Assembly (NCBI GenBank): GCA_904379015.1
Contig: CAJFHG010000005.1
Coordinates: 32,699-96,698, forward strand
Source: Candidatus Paralachnospira caecorum
Lineage (GTDB): Bacteria > Bacillota > Clostridia > Lachnospirales > Lachnospiraceae
Direction: 5' to 3'
Length of the DNA stretch: 64,000 nucleotides
This document shows, in pieces, positions 48,517-57,460 of this stretch. Positions within the stretch are counted from its first letter, which is position 1; every line of letters begins with the position of its first letter. Below the pieces are notes generated by a model. The model searched no databases and was not told the origin of the DNA. It saw nothing but the letters and a program-made list of their open reading frames with translations. Position numbers and translations under genes: made by a program.

Positions 48517-51372
48517 ATGATGGGCAGAAAAGGGAAACAAGGGTCTTTATGGCTGATTCTCCTGCTGATTATGAGTCTGACTCTGCAGAGCACGGTCGGA
48601 ATGGCGGCAGGAATCCAGACAGAAGAGCCGCTGCAGGAAACAGCTCTGGAATCTTCAGCAGATGCCGAAGAAGCGGAGCCGGAGCAGATCACGCATCAGT
48701 CTTTACAGACAGATGAGATCATAAGCCTCAGCTCTGTGCCGGCCGCTCCCTCAGGCGTTCAGGTTTCTTCAGCCAGCATGAAGGGACTTGAGCTGCGGTG
48801 GGAAGCTGTATCAGGAGCGACAGCTTATTATGTATATCGCGCTGATGACAGCGGACAGTCCTGGAGCTGTATTGCTACAGTCTGGACAAACCAGTATTCA
48901 GATATGAGCGCGCTGCCGGGAAAGAATTACAGATATCAGGTTCAGAGTATTGCTTATGACGGGAGCCAGTGGATCGGAGGCGGCTTCAGCAGCGCGGTGG
49001 AGGGAAGCTATCAGATCGGTGTGCCGGCAGGCCTTCGGGCAGCTTCAGACGGAACGGCGGGTGTTCAGCTTTCCTGGTCTTACGGCGGACAGGCGGACGC
49101 TTTCGGAATCCTGCGGGCTCAGTCGCCGGAGGGTCCTTACGAGTGGATCTCTTCAGTCGGCGGAACTGCATATTCCGATACACAGGTGAGCGTAGGCGGC
49201 ACTTATTATTATCAGGTTTACGCGGCTGTTATGATAAACGGCGCCTGGAGCAACGGAACGAAATCGGAACCTGTATCAGTGACGGTGCCGGATCCCAATG
49301 CGCTGCAGGTACCTCAGAATGTGAAGGTAGAAAACAAAGATGATCGGGGATTGACGATCAGCTGGGATGCATCGCGGAATGCTTCAGGATATATTGTATA
49401 CCGGGTGGACGAGGAAACTGGCGCTCTGACATGGCTGAATTCTCTGAGCGGGACATCTTACTGCGACAGTGATGTGAAACTTGGGGATACCTGTACATAT
49501 CAGGTTCAGAGTATCCGCTATGTCAATCAGGCCTGGGAATACGGACCGAGCAGTGCCGCTGCGGAGGGAAGGTTCCTTCCTTCGGCTCCTTCCAATCTTC
49601 GGGTTGTTCCCGGGGCAGGGACAAATGCGGTGAAGATCACCTGGCAGCCGACGGGAAATGCTTCTCTGTTCGGGGTCGCGAGGTCGGAAAGCGCGGAGGG
49701 ACCTTATGAGTGGATCGGCGCCGCGGCTTCCGCGTCCTTTACAGATGCCGGACTGGAAGCGGGAAAGACCTATTATTATCGGGTTTATGCATCTGTCAAT
49801 GAGAATGGCGTATACTATAACGGTGATTATTCTGCCGCGGCTTCCGGTCATGTTCAGGAAGCGCCGTCCACAGTAGAAGTACTGTCAGAAAGCTTTTCAT
49901 CTGTCCGTGTGAGATGGTCGGCTGCTGCAGGAGCAACGGGCTATATTGTATATCGCCTGTCAGGAGACGGAACAACATGGATCTCGCTGGGAAGCACGAA
50001 TCAGACAGAATTTGTAGACAGAAATCTGGACATCAACTCAGCATATACCTATAAAGTGCAGTCTATCAACTTTGTAGACGGACAGTGGGGGTATGGAGCG
50101 TATTCAGGAACCGCTCAGGGAAAACCCGGCGTTGGGATTCCGTCACAGCTGAGCGCAAGACAGGACAGCAAATCTTATTATGGGATCGCGCTGTCATGGG
50201 CGGCTCTTTCCGAGGTAGACGGGTACGGCATTATGAGGGCCGTGCATGGAACCGATCAGTATCAGTGGATCGGCTATACGCAGTCCACTTCGTATCTGGA
50301 TGCCAGCGGAAATTCTGATACCCAGTATGATTACAAGATTTATGCGACCGTCAACAGGAATGGAGTATATTATAACGGAGCTTATTCTTCGGCGGTTACC
50401 TGCATGACCCGTACCTACGGCGGTCCGCCTGTGGTGTCAAATCTCCGCGCCACGTATGTGAGCGGACAGGGATATTACGTAACCTGTGATATCGCGTCGG
50501 CTTATCCGATCACGCAGGTGACGTTCCCCAGCTGGACAACATCCGGCGGACAGGATGATATTGTCTGGAAATATGGTACCGTTAACGGAAATGAGGCGTC
50601 CTGCTGGATTTATGCCAGTGAGCACAGTTATCAGATTGGCCAGTACGAAACATGCGCGTATGCGTATGATACAATTGGCCAGTACAGCGGAACCTGGTGC
50701 GGCGTTAATGTTCCTGTGTATTCAAACGGGAGCGGAACAGGCTGGTATGACACAAATGGAACATCCGGAGAACGGTTCTATCTGCTCAACGGAACGGCCG
50801 TTACCGGCTGGAAGTACATTGGCGGACTGAAATATTATTTTTATCCCAACGGAGTCCTGTGCCAGGATCTGGACAATCTGATCGGAGTACAGAGCAGGTA
50901 TGAGATCAAAGTCAACAAAGAAGCCAACTGTGTTACCATTTACGCGTCTGACGGCGCGAACGGATATATCATACCGGTAAAATCCATGCTGTGTTCTACC
51001 GGGGACGATACGCCTCTTGGTACGTTCTATACGCCCCAGAAGTATCGCTGGAAGGCTATGTATAACGGTACTTATGCTCAGTTCGCGACAAGACTGACAG
51101 CCGGAGAAGGGTTCCTGTTCCATTCGATCACATATGAGGTGAACGGAGATAACAGAACTTTGATCACAGAGGGCTACAATGGACTTGGCGTGACAAGATC
51201 TGCCGGCTGTATCCGCCTCCTCTGCATCAATGCTTACTGGATTTACAGCCGCTGCGTGCTGGGAACAAAGGTAACCGTTTACAACAGCAGTACGCCGGGG
51301 CCTTATTACAGACCTGTGCTGGTACCGATTCCTGCGGATCAGAGATATGACCCGACGGATCCGTTCCTGTAA
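48517..51372 (+). CDS. Secreted L,D-transpeptidase (YkuD family) with six FN3-like repeats and a GBS-Bsp-like repeat
   Basis: 951 aa; catalytic region GEGFLFHSITYEV...GVTRSAGCIRLLCINAYWIYSRCVLGTKVTVYNS; FN3-like repeats; VSNLRATYVSGQGYYVTCDI GBS-Bsp-like unit. Confidence 0.87.
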   Translation: MMGRKGKQGSLWLILLLIMSLTLQSTVGMAAGIQTEEPLQETALESSADAEEAEPEQITHQSLQTDEIISLSSVPAAPSGVQVSSASMKGLELRWEAVSGATAYYVYRADDSGQSWSCIATVWTNQYSDMSALPGKNYRYQVQSIAYDGSQWIGGGFSSAVEGSYQIGVPAGLRAASDGTAGVQLSWSYGGQADAFGILRAQSPEGPYEWISSVGGTAYSDTQVSVGGTYYYQVYAAVMINGAWSNGTKSEPVSVTVPDPNALQVPQNVKVENKDDRGLTISWDASRNASGYIVYRVDEETGALTWLNSLSGTSYCDSDVKLGDTCTYQVQSIRYVNQAWEYGPSSAAAEGRFLPSAPSNLRVVPGAGTNAVKITWQPTGNASLFGVARSESAEGPYEWIGAAASASFTDAGLEAGKTYYYRVYASVNENGVYYNGDYSAAASGHVQEAPSTVEVLSESFSSVRVRWSAAAGATGYIVYRLSGDGTTWISLGSTNQTEFVDRNLDINSAYTYKVQSINFVDGQWGYGAYSGTAQGKPGVGIPSQLSARQDSKSYYGIALSWAALSEVDGYGIMRAVHGTDQYQWIGYTQSTSYLDASGNSDTQYDYKIYATVNRNGVYYNGAYSSAVTCMTRTYGGPPVVSNLRATYVSGQGYYVTCDIASAYPITQVTFPSWTTSGGQDDIVWKYGTVNGNEASCWIYASEHSYQIGQYETCAYAYDTIGQYSGTWCGVNVPVYSNGSGTGWYDTNGTSGERFYLLNGTAVTGWKYIGGLKYYFYPNGVLCQDLDNLIGVQSRYEIKVNKEANCVTIYASDGANGYIIPVKSMLCSTGDDTPLGTFYTPQKYRWKAMYNGTYAQFATRLTAGEGFLFHSITYEVNGDNRTLITEGYNGLGVTRSAGCIRLLCINAYWIYSRCVLGTKVTVYNSSTPGPYYRPVLVPIPADQRYDPTDPFL
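48744..50408 (+). repeat. Six FN3-like repeats of two alternating classes
   Basis: GYIVYR-type units alternate with FGxxRxxxxEGPYEWIxxx-type units. Confidence 0.8.
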
Positions 51373-51429
51373 GAAGATAAAGCTGCATGAAAGAGAAGGT
51401 CAGACGGAAGAACCTCTGATCTTGAGCAT

Positions 51430-51486
51430 AAATGATCCCGTGAACTCCAGGTTTTATACACTGGATGGTCACGGGATCATTTTTTT
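51430..51486. terminator. Strong bidirectional terminator between convergent genes
   Basis: AAATGATCCCGTGAACTCCAG...CTGGATGGTCACGGGATCATTTTTTT. Confidence 0.75.
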
Positions 51487-51507
51487 CTGCGGCCGATGGC
51501 CGGTATT

Positions 51508-52869
51508 TTACAGGGTGATCAGCGTGCTGAAGAAGGACCAGACGGCTCCGGCAAAGATGACACATCGGATGCCGCTGTTCAGCTTTTTCAGAGAAGCCTG
51601 TTCGGGGGCCGCTGTCTCCATCTGGTTCAAATCCTGTATCAGCAGAAAAACGAGCGCGATCAGGCAGAAATACATGGCGCAGAACGTGCGGGTACTGGAT
51701 GCGTAAAGAGAAGGAGAAAAACTCATGATCATCCTGGTAGCGATTCCACCCAGGAAAATCAGTTCGCCGAGAACCGTTTTCATAGTCGCGCCCCAGATCA
51801 GATAAATGCTGATCAGGATGAAGCAGACAGTCAGGATGTAGAAGGCCAGCGGAACATATTCCGCCGGATTGCTGAAATTGTCAATTGTAATGAACCCGTC
51901 CTCAAACAGCGTGAATCCGTAAAGCTGCGAAGAGGAAGCGCTGGAAAACAGAGCGATTCCCAGACAGGACAGGAAAGGAACAGCCGGGATGGCGCGGTAC
52001 ATCTTCTCTTTGTGTCTGATCCATACCTGAACTGTAAGAAGTCCCAGCAGCAGCAGAAACACAAGATTCGCGTACCGGATAAAATGGCTCATCGTTGCGA
52101 TGAAAGCTTCTGAAATATGAGCCAGTGTATTCAGATTGTAATAATCAGGATAATAGCTGCCGGAAATCGTGCGGTTTACAATTTCATTGGAAGGTCCTGT
52201 CACTTTGAATATGAACATGAAGATCAGTATAGCCAGATGCAGGATATAAGAAAATCGAAACTGTTTTTTTGACACAGTCAGGTAAGCCGCGGTCAGTATA
52301 TAAAAAACGAGCAGGAGGCAAACGGTCTGTTCGGCGTTTCCCGCATAGATGAAGGCAGGAATGTAGAGCAGATACTGCCACCAGCGGATCCGGGTACCAT
52401 CATAAACCCGGCGCAGGTAAGTCATGCCGTACAGTCCCAGCGCCATGGGCCATGTATAGTTGGCGGAGGTAGAGATCCAGCCTGTATTTGCCATATGGAT
52501 CATGGGGTATAAAAGGACCAGTACACAGCTGATATAAGCGGCTCTTTGATCCTTTGTCCCGGCAAAAAGACGCATGATAGAATATGCCATCAGGACCATA
52601 ACCGCAGAGTCCAATACATACCATACTGCAATGGGAAGGTGGTACAGGTGGTAGTAGACGAATTCGATTACCAGACGGGTTGACCAATTGTGATAATTCC
52701 ACTGCAGCCGTCCCAGAATATCGGATACGCTGATCTGTGAAAAAACCAGGTCGTCATTGTAATTAGCGGTACAAAGCAAATGCATGCCCAGATACAGCAT
52801 AAACAGAAGAAAATAAGGGACAAAGAGAGAATCCTTCAGAGATGATCTGACAGATTTATTCAGCTTCAT
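51508..52869 (-). CDS. Polytopic membrane protein, DUF6056-like (GT-C-like)
   Basis: 453 aa multi-TM; NYNDDLVFSQISVSDILGRLQWNYHNWSTRLVIEFVYYHLYHLP is characteristic of this class. Confidence 0.65.
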   Translation of the reverse strand: MKLNKSVRSSLKDSLFVPYFLLFMLYLGMHLLCTANYNDDLVFSQISVSDILGRLQWNYHNWSTRLVIEFVYYHLYHLPIAVWYVLDSAVMVLMAYSIMRLFAGTKDQRAAYISCVLVLLYPMIHMANTGWISTSANYTWPMALGLYGMTYLRRVYDGTRIRWWQYLLYIPAFIYAGNAEQTVCLLLVFYILTAAYLTVSKKQFRFSYILHLAILIFMFIFKVTGPSNEIVNRTISGSYYPDYYNLNTLAHISEAFIATMSHFIRYANLVFLLLLGLLTVQVWIRHKEKMYRAIPAVPFLSCLGIALFSSASSSQLYGFTLFEDGFITIDNFSNPAEYVPLAFYILTVCFILISIYLIWGATMKTVLGELIFLGGIATRMIMSFSPSLYASSTRTFCAMYFCLIALVFLLIQDLNQMETAAPEQASLKKLNSGIRCVIFAGAVWSFFSTLITL

Positions 52870-53464
52870 TTGTTACCTCCAGTTCACCGGAATCGTCAAG
52901 TTTGACAGTATACGCAGTCTCAACAAGTTCCTGAGTTTTCAGATCATTTCCAAAGAGAAAAAATACCTGGTATTCCGCGCCTGTTTCCAGATCGCTTTTA
53001 GAAATAACGCTTCGGAAAAAAGCGTAATCGTAATTATAAGTATCATTTCCTATGTGATCGGTCAGCCATTCATTGGTTTCAGCATAGGTTTTCAGCGCGA
53101 GGGCCTGATCTTCGCCTTTTTTGCAGAGAAGCATTTCTGTGTTGAAATATTTGTTGCTCTCTTCGGGAATATAAATATATCCGTCGAATTCCAGATAATC
53201 CGCGGTATGGCTGCTTCCGGAGATATAGGAGAGCTGAGTGACTTCATCTGAAGTTTCCAGATTGGACAGAACAGTGGACTGTTTCAGTTCGCCGCTGTAT
53301 TGAATTCCGTAAATCGCCTCTTCGGCGCACGGTTCATAGTCGGAGAGCCTGACTGGCGTGGATGCAAAGGTATTGCGGTATACAAGAAAGCAGAGAACAC
53401 CTGTGATCAGCGCTGTCAGGCACAGAAATAAAATCACATATTTTCGGGAAACGGACTTGCTCAT
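52856..53464 (-). CDS. Hypothetical membrane-anchored protein
   Basis: 202 aa; single N-terminal TM (YVILFLCLTALITGVLCFLVY) then soluble domain; overlaps the next gene's start by 14 bp. Confidence 0.7.
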   Translation of the reverse strand: MSKSVSRKYVILFLCLTALITGVLCFLVYRNTFASTPVRLSDYEPCAEEAIYGIQYSGELKQSTVLSNLETSDEVTQLSYISGSSHTADYLEFDGYIYIPEESNKYFNTEMLLCKKGEDQALALKTYAETNEWLTDHIGNDTYNYDYAFFRSVISKSDLETGAEYQVFFLFGNDLKTQELVETAYTVKLDDSGELEVTNEAE

Positions 53465-53555
53465 GAAATACTCCTTTTTTGATTTTTATGCATGATTAGT
53501 CTATATGAGTATGCGAATATTATACATGAATGGTTTTCATAAAGCAATGTACAGT

Positions 53556-54593
53556 TTATGCGGCGCGGCGCAGCGGGTTTTCATGCAGGGCTTTTATGAG
53601 CCGGTCATGAAGTCTGTGAAGCAGATTGGCGGCCAGGGCAGTCAGGCAGCAGTACAGGATAAACAGAAGATACCGCTCGGAACGGTTCAGCTCCTCCATG
53701 GGAAAATGAAGCGCCAGCTGGTCGATGATCACATGATGCACGAGAAAGACCGCGTAGGAATATTTGCTGGCCGTTTTTACAATGCCGCCGATGAGAGGAG
53801 ACGTTATGAAACTGCTGATCCAGGCCAGAACCAGGAAAAAACTGATGCCGACATAGGTGGTTTCAAAGCTTTCCGGAAACGCCGGATGGAAAATCGTGGT
53901 GGCAGCCAGTATAACTGCCCCGGCCGCGGCCATCCACCAGCGCGGCTTTTTGATCTTCCAGACAAACAGCATGCCGAATATGATTTCCGGAAAACGGACC
54001 ATCAAAAGCTTTGCGGATCCGAAATTGGGAAACCATTCGTAAAACGCGAAAGGAATATACAGCGCCGTGATGAAGACGCAGAAGATGACCGGATGAGAAA
54101 GGAGGCATTTTCTGAGCAGAGGGAATACCAGATAGATCAGGATAATGCATCCCAGAAACCATTCGCCGATGATATAAAAAACCGGAACGGCGCCGGCCAG
54201 GTAACCATCCATCCCGAGAATGGTCCAGAGAAAATTCATTTTGGGAAGTTCTTTAAAAGGCATTTGCCCTGTACAGAAAAACAGATACAGGAAGATGATA
54301 AAATAAGCGATCCAGAACATGGGATAAATGGAACAGAATCGTTTCCTGTAAAAATCCCTCAGCCGGCACTGATTTTGGTATACATACATCAGGGCGGCGC
54401 CGGAAATGATAAAGAATAAGGATACGCCAAGATTGCCTATATAAATGTCAAAGGGGAAGAGCGTAAGAATCGCGCTTTCCGGCCTTTGAGGATTCATGTA
54501 GAACAGATAATGAGCGTTGTAATGGGTCAGAAGGATCAGAAACATGGCAATTGCCCGGATAAAGTCAAGGTAAAAAAGTCTTTCTTTTTTCAT
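53556..54593 (-). CDS. Acyltransferase 3 family protein
   Basis: 345 aa; RLFYLDFIRAIAMFLILLTHYNAHYL, GNLGVSLFFIISGAALMY. Confidence 0.9.
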   Translation of the reverse strand: MKKERLFYLDFIRAIAMFLILLTHYNAHYLFYMNPQRPESAILTLFPFDIYIGNLGVSLFFIISGAALMYVYQNQCRLRDFYRKRFCSIYPMFWIAYFIIFLYLFFCTGQMPFKELPKMNFLWTILGMDGYLAGAVPVFYIIGEWFLGCIILIYLVFPLLRKCLLSHPVIFCVFITALYIPFAFYEWFPNFGSAKLLMVRFPEIIFGMLFVWKIKKPRWWMAAAGAVILAATTIFHPAFPESFETTYVGISFFLVLAWISSFITSPLIGGIVKTASKYSYAVFLVHHVIIDQLALHFPMEELNRSERYLLFILYCCLTALAANLLHRLHDRLIKALHENPLRRAA

Positions 54594-54687
54594 ACTCGTA
54601 AGATTTATCCCCCGTCATATATTTTAAAGAATATCCAGATTATATCATGAATACACAGAAGGCGTCAAACGGGCGGGAGAGTCGTGG

Positions 54688-54716
54688 TTGAGGATTGGAG
54701 CGGGATATGCTATGCT
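54688..54716 (+). promoter_or_regulatory. Putative sigma-A promoter of the downstream GT2 gene
   Basis: TTGAGG, 17 bp spacer, TATGCT; lies inside the ORF-track extension, supporting the start at 54759. Confidence 0.5.
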
Positions 54717-54758
54717 ATTAAAGAAAATGATCCCAGAAAGGCTTTGAGAGGAAAAAAT

Positions 54759-56993
54759 ATGAGATACTATATTGACAATGTGAAAATACAGAATTCAACC
54801 ATGGTGATCCTGGGCTGGGCAGTCAGCGCGTCTCCTGACGTGCCGGTCAAAATTGAGGTCTGCGACCAGAAGGGGAATCCGGTCGCCATGAACAGGACGG
54901 ATACAGAGCGGTACGATGTCAACCAGGACGCGTTTCACGGGGAAAGTACGCTGAAGCTGGGGTTCTGCATCCTGATCGATTATCAGCCGGAAAATACGTA
55001 CTATATGGTTTTCAGCGCCGACGGAAAGAGACGGAAGGAAAAGCTGGAGCCCGGTGACCGGCAGAAGGACAAGCGGGACCGGCTTCTGAAGCTTCATGAG
55101 ATGTTCCGGACCGACACCATAGAAAGAGGCTTTTCATTTCTGAGGCAGTATGGCCTCCGCGCTTTTTTCAAGAAGCTGAACAGGAAGATCAAAGGAAATC
55201 AGATCGACTACAACGGCTGGAGAAAGCAGATCCTTAGAACCCCGGAGGAGCTGGAAGCCCAGAGAAAAGCGGTTTTTCCGATCATGCCGAAATTCAGCAT
55301 CGTGGTTCCCCTGTACAGGACGCCGGAGCCTTTCCTGCGGGAAATGATCGATTCTGTGCGGGCGCAGACCTACGGAAATTGGGAGCTGTGCCTGGCGGAC
55401 GGCAGCCATGAGGCCGGAGAGACAGAGGCGGGCGTTCCGGACAGGAACGCCGCGGAGGCGGAGCGGAGCGTCCGGAAAGTTGTAGAGGAATACCAGAAGG
55501 CGGATCCGAGGATCCGCTGCCGGGTGCTGCCGGAAAACCTGGGGATCGCGGGCAATACCAACGAAGCGCTTTCCATGGCGGAGGGAGACTATATCGTGTT
55601 TCTGGACCACGACGATATTCTGACGGAGGACGCTCTGTATGAGTGCGCCCTCTGCGTCAGCCGGACCGCGGCGGGCGGGAAAAGCGCGGATGTGCTGTAT
55701 TCCGACGAGGACAAGCTGTCGGTGAAGAATAGAAAGAAGTATTATCTGGATCCTCATTTCAAGCCCGATTTTAATCCGGATCTTCTGCGGAGCATGAACT
55801 ATATTTCCCATCTGTTTGTGGTGAAAAAGGAGCTGGCCGACGCGGCGGGCGGGTTCAGGCAGGAGTTTGACGGAGCCCAGGATTATGATTTTATATTCCG
55901 GTGTACGGAAAAGGCGGAGTGTATCTGCCATATTCCCAGAGTGCTGTATCATTGGCGGGTGAATGCCCAGTCGACGGCCGAGGATCCCAGGAAAAAGCTG
56001 TATGCCTTTGAGGCCGGCGCCAGGGCCATCAAAGCCCACTGCAGAAGAACGGGCATCGGTGAGGTGGAGGTAAGGCAGAATGAAGTGCTGGGGGCCTATC
56101 GGGTTGTCTATCCGGTGAAGGGCTGTCCCAGGGTTTCTGTGATCATTCCCAACAAAGACCATACGGAGGATCTGCGTGTCTGCGTGCGTTCTGTGCTGGA
56201 AAAGGCTTCTTATAAAAATACGGAAGTGATCGTGGTCGAAAACAACAGCACAGAGGAAGAAACCTTCCGCTGCTATGAAGAGCTGGAGGCCCGCTATGAA
56301 AATCTGAAGGTGGTCACCTGGAAGGGCAGCGGCGGCTTCAACTTCTCCGCCATCAACAATTACGCGGTCACCTTCGCGTCGGGGGAGTACCTGCTGTTTT
56401 TAAACAATGATACGGAGTTCATCAACGAAGACTGTATCGAGGAAATGCTCGGTTTCTGTCAGAGGGACGACGTGGGGATCGTGGGGGCGAAGCTGTTTTA
56501 CGATGACGACACGATTCAGCACGCGGGTGTGGTCGTGGGCTACGGGGGGATTGCGGGACATACCTTTATCGGATTCCACAAAGGCGAAAAGACTTACTTC
56601 CTGAGAGCCTTCTGCGCTCAGGACTACAGCGCGGTGACGGCGGCCTGCATGATGACAAAAAAGAGCATTTTTGAAGAAACGGGAGGATTTTACGAGGGGC
56701 TTGCGGTTGCCTTCAACGATATCGATTACTGCATGAAGGTGAGAAAGGCCGGAAAGCTGGTGGTGTTCAATCCCTTTGCGCAGCTTTACCATTATGAATC
56801 AAAATCGCGGGGGGTGGAAGACACACCGGAGAAGGTGCTGAGATTTGAACGGGAAGTGGAAACCTTCCGGAGCCGCTGGCCGGGAATCCTGAAAAACGGG
56901 GATCCCTATTACAATCCCAATCTGACGCTGTTAAATTCGGACTTTTCACTGAGAAATTTTGAAAAAGAACCGCTCAGGGAGGGCGGAAGATAA
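54759..56993 (+). CDS. Glycosyltransferase with one N-terminal beta-rich module and two GT2 domains
   Basis: MRYYIDNVKIQNSTMVILGWAVSASPDVPVKIEV module; FSIVVPLYRTPEPFLREMIDSVRAQTYGNWELCLADGS; VSVIIPNKDHTEDLRVCVRSVLEKASYKNTEVIVVENNST. Confidence 0.9.
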   Translation: MRYYIDNVKIQNSTMVILGWAVSASPDVPVKIEVCDQKGNPVAMNRTDTERYDVNQDAFHGESTLKLGFCILIDYQPENTYYMVFSADGKRRKEKLEPGDRQKDKRDRLLKLHEMFRTDTIERGFSFLRQYGLRAFFKKLNRKIKGNQIDYNGWRKQILRTPEELEAQRKAVFPIMPKFSIVVPLYRTPEPFLREMIDSVRAQTYGNWELCLADGSHEAGETEAGVPDRNAAEAERSVRKVVEEYQKADPRIRCRVLPENLGIAGNTNEALSMAEGDYIVFLDHDDILTEDALYECALCVSRTAAGGKSADVLYSDEDKLSVKNRKKYYLDPHFKPDFNPDLLRSMNYISHLFVVKKELADAAGGFRQEFDGAQDYDFIFRCTEKAECICHIPRVLYHWRVNAQSTAEDPRKKLYAFEAGARAIKAHCRRTGIGEVEVRQNEVLGAYRVVYPVKGCPRVSVIIPNKDHTEDLRVCVRSVLEKASYKNTEVIVVENNSTEEETFRCYEELEARYENLKVVTWKGSGGFNFSAINNYAVTFASGEYLLFLNNDTEFINEDCIEEMLGFCQRDDVGIVGAKLFYDDDTIQHAGVVVGYGGIAGHTFIGFHKGEKTYFLRAFCAQDYSAVTAACMMTKKSIFEETGGFYEGLAVAFNDIDYCMKVRKAGKLVVFNPFAQLYHYESKSRGVEDTPEKVLRFEREVETFRSRWPGILKNGDPYYNPNLTLLNSDFSLRNFEKEPLREGGR

Positions 56994-57020
56994 GGAAAGC
57001 GGCGCGGAAGCCGGGGGGGA

Positions 57021-57203
57021 TCAGGGGCCGGGAGAGCGGAAGGTTTTGCCGCTTTCGTGGATATCCGGCTGTATATAGACGGAAATCAATTTCTGAAGTG
57101 TGGAATTCAGCTGCTGGATAATTTGGTAAAGCTCTCTGTTTTCTGTTTCCAGTTCGGATATTCTCAATTGCAGAGACTGATCAGTCCCGAGAACCCTGTT
57201 CAT
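57021..57203 (-). CDS. Small coiled-coil protein, function unknown
   Basis: 60 aa, heptad pattern LRISELETENRELYQIIQQLNSTLQKLI; minus-strand promoter TTGATA-17-CATAAT (57261-57289) and GGGGG RBS. Confidence 0.45.
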   Translation of the reverse strand: MNRVLGTDQSLQLRISELETENRELYQIIQQLNSTLQKLISVYIQPDIHESGKTFRSPGP

Positions 57204-57340
57204 GATAATAATACCCCCATAACCGCCGATTGTGTATAAAATTTATTATAATTATAATAGATTATGTATTTTTTGTACAGTTTTATCAATCGACAAATAT
57301 CAACAAAAACCGGGGAAGACATCAATTCTCCGGCGAAAAC

Positions 57341-57369
57341 TTGCTTTTTGCGCTGCTTTCCGCTATAAT
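57341..57369 (+). promoter_or_regulatory. Putative sigma-A promoter of the downstream GT2 gene
   Basis: TTGCTT, 17 bp spacer, TATAAT. Confidence 0.55.
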
Positions 57370-57460
57370 ATGTGCTTGTGCAGCGAAAATTGGACGATTT
57401 TGCGGCGAAAGCCGGGATCAGCGCGGAAGGCAGTACCGGGGAAGAGGGAGAACAGCGCAG

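Noticed and set aside
51496-52113. 205-aa plus-strand ORF opposite the DUF6056-like gene
   Set aside because: Charged low-complexity translation antisense to a clear multi-TM protein.
53505-54419. 304-aa plus-strand ORF opposite the acyltransferase
   Set aside because: Antisense to a clear acyltransferase 3 protein; no domain signal.
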